A stretch of DNA of 51,000 bases from Neocallimastix lanati (nom. inval.) (lineage: Eukaryota; Neocallimastigomycota; Neocallimastigomycetes; Neocallimastigales; Neocallimastigaceae): positions 985,001-1,036,000 of the forward strand of contig JACVTC010000023.1 of NCBI GenBank assembly GCA_016946835.1, in the 5' to 3' direction. The position numbers and the translations under genes are program-made. The notes under the pieces are model-generated. The model saw only the letters and a program-made list of their open reading frames with translations, did not search any database and had not been told where the DNA came from. How positions within the stretch are numbered: position 1 is the stretch's first letter; the number at the start of each line of letters is the position of its first letter. Shown here one piece after another: positions 45,511 through 51,000 of this stretch.

Positions 45511-46071
45511 TATAACAAAATATTATAATAAATATAATAACACTCAAAAAAAACAAAAATTATTTTATTTTTTATTTATTTTTTTTCTTTTATTATAATT
45601 ATTTTATTAATTATATTTATTATAATACTATAAGCCGCAAGGGTTGATATAGTATTAATATTAAAAAAAGTTTTATTAAAAAATTAAGTTTTATTAACTA
45701 AACAAAATTAAAATAAAAAACACAAAGAAAAGAATATTTGTTAATAAGAATTTTACTCATATTTATATTTTTTTCAAAAGTTAAAGTTATTAAAAAATAA
45801 AAATAAAAGTTTCTAAAAAGTTCTTAAAAATCGAAAAATTTAGAAAAAATAGAAAACAATAGAATTAAGAATTTAATAGAATAAATTTTAATTAATTAAA
45901 CACAAGAATTATCAAGAAATTCTAGTAATTTCTTGAACTATAAAGAATCTTCTAGATATTTTTTAGAATAAAACTATAAAATAATAATAAATGTGAATCG
46001 AACCCTAAGTAGTTTGATTCATGGTATTAGTTACTAACAACTATACCAGAAATAATATTTTTTAAATTTAA
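45511..46071 (-). repeat. 5' LTR of element A, inner 561 bp
   Basis: Direct-repeat partner of 31287-31847. The right end is AAATTTAA, followed at 46072 by the LTR of element C. The tRNA-like boxes are at 45995-46004 (B) and 46038-46048 (A). Confidence 0.9.
45995..46055 (-). other. tRNA-like Pol III A and B boxes in LTR A (right copy)
   Basis: Same sequence as at 31771-31831 by LTR identity. The A box is 46048-46038, the B box 46004-45995, and the virtual tRNA nucleotide 1 is at 46055. Element C begins 16 bp further out. Confidence 0.6.
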
Positions 46072-46932
46072 TGTAAGAAATATAGAAATATTTTCTATAT
46101 TTCTTAGTCTAAATATAAATTTTATTAATTACAAATTAATCTAAATATAAATTTTATTAATTAAAAAATTAAAATACGTAAGTATAATAATATTAAATAT
46201 TAAAAAATAATAATAGAATTTTCACAAATACAATTATGTTTAAAATTTAAAATTCTTCTAAATAATTTCCACAATAATATTAAATAATAAATAAATTAAA
46301 ATTAATATTTAATATTCTAAAATTATTTTCACAATAATATTAAATAATAATTAAATTAAATTAAATAATAAATTTCTTTGAAATAATTCGTTCTAATTTA
46401 ATACAATTAAGAAAATCTTCAGGTTTTTCTGCTAGTCTTTTCCTGAAGATACAACAGCTGACTAGCAAACAATAGCTTAATTAAGAAATAATTAATATAT
46501 TATATTAAATAATTATTAATTAAATAAACACATGAAAAATAAATAATAATAATTAATTAATTAAACAGACACATGATAAAAAAAAAAATAATAATAATAA
46601 ATAAATATAAAATAAGATTAATTAATAAATAAAAAAGTATAAAATAACGATTGATTTCTGTTTTTTCAGAGATCAAGAGTTATTATTATTAAAAATATTA
46701 ATAAAGATAAATATTAAAAATAATAATAACCTAAAATTTAAAGTTTAAAATTTTTTTTAATAAAATTTTGTGTTTTTAAAAACTTATTTTTATATACGAG
46801 TCTTCTACTTTTTCTAATTTTCGTCTATTTAAATATAAGTATTTTTCTTTATTTTTTTTTTAATAATAAACTCAATCAATATAAAAAATAAACTCTTATA
46901 AAAAAAATTTCTTTTTATTAGAGTTTCTTACA
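46072..46932 (+). repeat. 5' LTR of element C (861 bp)
   Basis: It starts TGTAAGAAA and ends TTTCTTACA, a 9-bp terminal inverted repeat. A perfect 15-bp hairpin stem with a 3-nt loop occupies 46074-46106. A TTTCTGCTAG/CTAGCAAAC-rich patch (about 46425-46475) is the only GC-richer part. Confidence 0.75.
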
Positions 46933-47015
46933 ATAATAACTCTTCCTTTATATATAATAATTTTATATATAATAATAATTATAGTTAAAAATAAAATAAA
47001 ATAAAATAAAATAAA

Positions 47016-47055
<40 letters not shown>

Positions 47056-47115
47056 ATTATAATTTTTATAAAAAATATATTATACTCTATACATTCACTT
47101 TATTTTTATTTCATA
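46933..47115 (+). other. Short leader of element C
   Basis: 183 bp of AT repeats, AAAAT repeats (46986-47018) and a poly-A run (about 47019-47053). It lacks the structured blocks found in the leaders of A and B and has no TGG-type primer-binding site next to the LTR. Confidence 0.6.
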
Positions 47116-50100
47116 ATGAATATTAATATTGCAGGTACTTCAGAAAACAATGGAAATAATGACATTTCCATTTCAAAAAATAAGCCGGATGAAACATCAA
47201 AGTTAATTTCAACTATTACGGAGTATATTCCAACCTTCTTCTCACCCAATGGCATACTAACACAAGAAAAAGAAAATGAAAATAACTTGAATATGATAGA
47301 AATTATTAGCCAATGTGAGCTCTTTTTCCATGACCACCCAAATTCTTTTACTGCTGAAGAAAGTAAATGTTCTTTTTTAATTCACAAATTACAAGGTCCT
47401 TCAAAAAAATGGGGTTTATCTCTTAAGGAAGAAGGGATTCTTCAAACACTTGGATATGAGAAATTTAAAGAATTACTAATCAACAATTTTGGTGATAGCA
47501 AAGAACAGAGGTATTCTCTTATTGAAAAACTATTAAATTTAAGACAAAGGACCCTTGGAAAGGCAGCCTTTTATACTATAGAATTTAGAAGGCTTGCCAA
47601 AAGAATTGGATGGAATGATGGAGTCTACATTGACTTAATAAGAAGAGGACTCCTAGAAGAAGTTCAAAAAGAATTTGATAAAGCCGAACGGCCTTCTAAC
47701 TTATTTGAAGCTACTAATTTGATTATCACATTGGATAAGAAATATTATTTGGAAACCAACCTAAAGTCTAAAGATAAAAGTCCTAAGGATACCTATCACA
47801 AAAGGAAATTCTCCGAATCCAAAAGGAGTGAATATAGAAATAAAAATTATCAGAAATATAAGAAAAGTAAAATTGATAATCTATTATCAGCAAATTTCAC
47901 TCCTAACAAGAAAAATATGATGACCTCCACTTTTTTATTAGTAGTCAACAATGAAAAAATTAAAATTAAATTATTAATAGATTCTGGCTCTTCCAGAAGT
48001 TTCATTTGTCAAAATTTCGTTAAAATAAATAAGATTCCGTATTCTGGTCTACCATCTCCTGTTAACATTCAACTACCAAATGGAAAATCTATGAATATTA
48101 AGTATGTGACTAAACCTCTTAAACTCAGCTTTATGGATCACCATGAAACATTTGAATTTAATATTGCCAGTTTACAACTCCAAGGAATTACTGGAATTCT
48201 AGGAAGAGATTGGCTTAACAAACATAAGCCCTATATAAATTTTGAAAAAAATACTATTTACTTCTTAGAAAAGTACTGTGCAAAACATTGTGATTCAGCA
48301 AAAGGGAATAAATTTATCTTCCATTCTAAAGATTTCACTGCTTCTATGGTCCCTGACGATACAATTGTCTACGATAATCTTCTTAATGAAGAAAATGATG
48401 TAGATCTTTGTGCTGCTTTACAAGAAATCCCTATTGAACGTACTAAAGAACAAAGCATTGAAACAAAAAAAGAAATTGTTGAAAAATATTACTTCAATTT
48501 AAAGAAAACATTTGAGAAAAAAGAAGCCGACAAATTGCCACCCCACAGAAATTATGACATGTCTATAGATTTAATCCCAGGAAGTCAACTATACTACGGT
48601 CCAATATATTCTTTATCCATCACAGAAATGAAAGCCTTAAAGGAATATATAAATGAAAATTTAAATAAGGGATTTATTCGGAAGTCGAATTCACCCGCTG
48701 GTGCTCCAGTTCTCTTTGTAAGAAAACATGATGGGACGTTAAGACTTTGTGTTGACTATCGCAAGTTGAATTCAATTACTATTAGAAATAGTTACCCTAT
48801 ACCAAGGATAAATGATCTTATTGAATCCTTCCAGGGTGCGGTAATTTTTACACGTCTGGATCTCAGATCAGCATACAATTTAAAAAGAATACGAGAAGGA
48901 CATGAATATTTGACGGCGTTTAGGACTCCCATAGGACATTACGAATACTTAGTAATGCCGTTCGGGCTAAGAAATGCACCTTCAGTCTTCCAACACTTTG
49001 TACAGGATATATTCTCTGATGTTATTGGAAGATTTGTTCAAATCTACTTGGATGATATTATTATTTATTCTAAAAGTAGTAAAGAACATACAAGTCATGT
49101 TTCCCTCATATTGAGTAGGCTAATAGAAAATGGATTATACGCAAAATTAGAAAAGTGCGACTTCCATGTCCAGGAAACAAATTTCTTAGGATTCAGAATC
49201 TCTTCTAAAGGACTTATTATGAATGAAGATAAGCTGAAATCTATTCTAGAGTGGCCCGTTCCAAAAAATCTCAAGGAACTTCAAAGCTTTCTTGGCTTAT
49301 GCAATTTCTATAGGAGGTTTATAAAAGACTTTGCTCAAATCATGGAGCCACTCAGAAAATTATTAAAAAAGGATAATCAGTACATATGGAATGAGAAAGC
49401 CGATGAAGCATTTACTAGGTTAAAAGAATCCTTCAAAAGTAACAAACTCCTTATTCATCCTGACCAAGATAAAGAATTCATTGTAGAAACAGATGCAAGT
49501 GACTTCGCCGTTGGATGTATCTTGTCTCAAAAAAGTGAAGAAGATAATCAGCTTCACCCAGTAGCATTTTATTCTAGATCCATGACCCTAACTGAATCTA
49601 ATTATACTATATATGATAAAGAGCTTTTAGCTGTCATAACCGCATTAGAAGTGTGGAGACATCACTTGGAAGGTTCAAAGCTACCAGTTCAAATTATATC
49701 AGATCATAAAAATTTACTCTATTTCAAAAAACCTCATCACTTAAACCAAAGACAAATAAGATGGGGTTTATTTCTCTCAAAATTTGATTACAGAATATCA
49801 TATAGATCTGGAGAAAAAAACAGCAGACCAGATGCACTTTCCAGGAGACCAGACTACAAGGAATTGCAAGATGGTAAAAAATCTATCAAGACAACTCTTT
49901 TAAAAGAAGAAGATTTCTGTTGTACTACTATAGAAAATATTAACAAATTGATAGAAGCTCAGAAAAAAGACAAATATTGTAGAGACATTTTCTCAAAACT
50001 AAAAAATAAAGACTCCCAATTAAAATCTTCTGTTTTTAGCATAGTTGAAGGAATCCTTCACTTTCAGAAAAGGATCATTGTACCTTTTCCATTAAAACCT

Positions 50101-51000
50101 AACATCTTAAGGTCGTTCCACGACACACCAGTTAATGGTCACCAAGGTGTCAATAAGACTCTTGAAAAATTAAAGCGCTATTATTGGTGGCCAAATATGC
50201 GTAATGACGTTCAAAATTATGTATACTCTTGTGAAGTTTGTGGGAAGAACAAAATACGCCGCCATAAGCCGTACGGGAAAATCCAACCATTACCAGTTCC
50301 CAGCAAACCTTGGGAAATCATCGGTGTGGATTTCATTGTTTCTCTCCCCAATTCACAAAATTGTACGTGTATCATGGTTGTCTCGGATCACCTTACCAAG
50401 ATGATTCATCTGATCCCTTGTTCAGATGTACCTTCAGCTGAATTAACTGCAAGACTTCTTCTTGCTAACGTTTTTCGCTATCACGGGTTCCCAAAAGTTA
50501 TTGTTTCGGATCATGGATCCCAGTTTTCATCCGAATTTTGGACTTCCTTATGCCACTCCTTAGGAGTTAAACCGAGCCTTGCGACAGCCCACCATCAGCA
50601 GAGTAATGGACAAATCGAACGAGCAAACTCAGTGATCGAACAATATCTACGTTGTAATTGCTCCTCTGCCCAAACAGACTGGTGTTTTTATCTTCCCTTG
50701 TGTGAAATCGCATACAATAATTCCTTACATAAATCAATTGGTAAATCCCCCTTTTACGCCAATTATGGATTCAACCCATGCTGCAACATTGATTCTCCTC
50801 CAATCCTCTTAAAAGATAATGCTTCCGTTCTTACTCGTGACTGGGCTGCCCACTTTGACTCATTAAAGAAACACTTAATTAAGGCTAAGGAAGATTTTAA
50901 AAGATTCGGAGACAATAAAAAATCTTCTGGACCAATTCTTAAGGTTAACGATAAAGTCTGGCTCAAACGTTATTATTTCACAAATGAGCCTGCTAAAAAG
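47116..51000 (+). CDS. Element C gag-pol polyprotein (3' end outside window)
   Basis: The frame opens at ATG 47116 and is open for 1,295 codons to the edge. Gag (about 1-260) has a capsid-like core (KLQGPSKKWGLSL, LRQRTLGKAAFYTIEFRRLA) and then a basic stretch, KRKFSESKRSEYRNK, where a CCHC knuckle would be expected; none is found. The protease has DSGS at 289-292. Reverse transcriptase has YLDD at 644-647. RNase H begins around Asp793 (VETDASDFAVG). The integrase zinc finger starts at His1002 (HDTPVNGHQG .. CEVCGKN), with catalytic Asp1072, Asp1132 and Glu1168 (35 residues between the last two). The frame ends in the region before a GPF/Y module, so a chromodomain cannot be judged. Gag and pol share one frame, as in A and unlike B. 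Confidence 0.93.
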   Translation, partial: MNINIAGTSENNGNNDISISKNKPDETSKLISTITEYIPTFFSPNGILTQEKENENNLNMIEIISQCELFFHDHPNSFTAEESKCSFLIHKLQGPSKKWGLSLKEEGILQTLGYEKFKELLINNFGDSKEQRYSLIEKLLNLRQRTLGKAAFYTIEFRRLAKRIGWNDGVYIDLIRRGLLEEVQKEFDKAERPSNLFEATNLIITLDKKYYLETNLKSKDKSPKDTYHKRKFSESKRSEYRNKNYQKYKKSKIDNLLSANFTPNKKNMMTSTFLLVVNNEKIKIKLLIDSGSSRSFICQNFVKINKIPYSGLPSPVNIQLPNGKSMNIKYVTKPLKLSFMDHHETFEFNIASLQLQGITGILGRDWLNKHKPYINFEKNTIYFLEKYCAKHCDSAKGNKFIFHSKDFTASMVPDDTIVYDNLLNEENDVDLCAALQEIPIERTKEQSIETKKEIVEKYYFNLKKTFEKKEADKLPPHRNYDMSIDLIPGSQLYYGPIYSLSITEMKALKEYINENLNKGFIRKSNSPAGAPVLFVRKHDGTLRLCVDYRKLNSITIRNSYPIPRINDLIESFQGAVIFTRLDLRSAYNLKRIREGHEYLTAFRTPIGHYEYLVMPFGLRNAPSVFQHFVQDIFSDVIGRFVQIYLDDIIIYSKSSKEHTSHVSLILSRLIENGLYAKLEKCDFHVQETNFLGFRISSKGLIMNEDKLKSILEWPVPKNLKELQSFLGLCNFYRRFIKDFAQIMEPLRKLLKKDNQYIWNEKADEAFTRLKESFKSNKLLIHPDQDKEFIVETDASDFAVGCILSQKSEEDNQLHPVAFYSRSMTLTESNYTIYDKELLAVITALEVWRHHLEGSKLPVQIISDHKNLLYFKKPHHLNQRQIRWGLFLSKFDYRISYRSGEKNSRPDALSRRPDYKELQDGKKSIKTTLLKEEDFCCTTIENINKLIEAQKKDKYCRDIFSKLKNKDSQLKSSVFSIVEGILHFQKRIIVPFPLKPNILRSFHDTPVNGHQGVNKTLEKLKRYYWWPNMRNDVQNYVYSCEVCGKNKIRRHKPYGKIQPLPVPSKPWEIIGVDFIVSLPNSQNCTCIMVVSDHLTKMIHLIPCSDVPSAELTARLLLANVFRYHGFPKVIVSDHGSQFSSEFWTSLCHSLGVKPSLATAHHQQSNGQIERANSVIEQYLRCNCSSAQTDWCFYLPLCEIAYNNSLHKSIGKSPFYANYGFNPCCNIDSPPILLKDNASVLTRDWAAHFDSLKKHLIKAKEDFKRFGDNKKSSGPILKVNDKVWLKRYYFTNEPAKK

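Larger units (their letters stand above)
31287..46071 (-). mobile_element. Element A: Ty3-type chromovirus, minus strand, interrupted by B
   Basis: Removing element B (31848-39878) and one copy of the TTAA duplication gives a standard element on the minus strand: 5' LTR (inner 561 bp at 46071-45511), leader 45510-44302, gag-pol 44301-39973, purine tract GGGAGAGAG (39972-39964), and 3' LTR (39962-39883 joined to 31847-31287). The outer 80 bp of the 5' LTR have been displaced by element C and lie outside the window. The two 561-bp LTR portions look identical by eye, so the element is young. It is inserted in the integrase of element D. Confidence 0.85.
46072..51000 (+). mobile_element. Element C: Ty3-type LTR retrotransposon, incomplete at the window edge
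   Basis: An 861-bp LTR with TG..CA ends, a short leader and an open gag-pol frame to the last base. It begins directly after the TTAA of the 5' LTR of element A. Its 3' LTR lies outside the window, so the LTR border at 46932 is inferred from terminal inverted repeats and position. Confidence 0.85.

Noticed and set aside
45480-45511. A tRNA 3'-end primer-binding site directly after the 5' LTR of element A
   Set aside because: The minus-strand bases after the LTR (ATAAAAAACACCCAAG) do not start with TGG. A half-tRNA or self-priming mechanism is possible but cannot be shown here.
31287-46071. The 561-bp direct repeats as an independent duplicated genomic segment with a tRNA gene
   Set aside because: The purine tract at 39964-39972 and the matching inverted ends TATAACA/TGTTATA explain them better as LTRs of element A, each invaded by another element.

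Overview
The window is nuclear DNA of a dictyostelid social amoeba (Dictyostelium-like). The evidence is extreme A+T content, intergenic DNA made of A/T homopolymers and short tandem repeats, short AT-rich GT..AG introns, and a protein full of Asn, Asp, Glu, His and Ser runs. Host genes also match well: a RAD6/UBE2A-type E2 enzyme and V-ATPase subunit E. The exact species cannot be fixed by reading alone.

Layout, left half (1-29 kb), host DNA. A 1,697-residue low-complexity protein with a candidate La-motif domain lies on the minus strand (893-5986). A decayed ankyrin-repeat gene follows (about 7.0-8.56 kb), then a 47/48-bp minisatellite (about 8.95-9.99 kb). The RAD6-type E2 gene has five exons (13630-14670, plus). 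A decayed minus-strand gene of unknown identity covers about 18.0-19.84 kb. vatE has three exons (20814-21737, minus). A convergent pair follows: a GNAT acetyltransferase (24079-24576, plus) and a Nudix hydrolase (24982-25398, minus). Several weaker relics lie between 26.0 and 28.8 kb.

Layout, right half (29.25 kb to the end), a nest of four LTR retrotransposons. Element D (Ty1/copia type, plus) is cut inside its integrase at 31286/31287 by element A. A is a Ty3 chromovirus on the minus strand, with LTRs bounded by TATAACA..TGTTATA. Element B (Ty3 type, plus, complete, LTRs of 862 and 861 bp) sits inside the 3' LTR of A. Element C (Ty3 type, plus, running off the window) sits inside the 5' LTR of A. 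B and C entered the two copies of LTR A at the same base, after a TTAA. That base is 16 bp from a tRNA-like sequence with well-matched Pol III A and B boxes at normal tRNA spacing. LTR A may therefore act as a landing pad for tRNA-targeting elements.

Other signals in the nest: B has a textbook -1 frameshift site (TTTAAAC, 7-nt spacer, 6-bp hairpin) between gag and pol. A and B share leader blocks, including a hairpin with a constant loop whose stem has changed in a compensatory way. B has a protease motif with Cys in place of the usual Gly. C lacks a gag zinc knuckle. The nest predicts what lies past the right edge: the rest of C, TTAA, the missing 80 bp of LTR A, then the rest of D.
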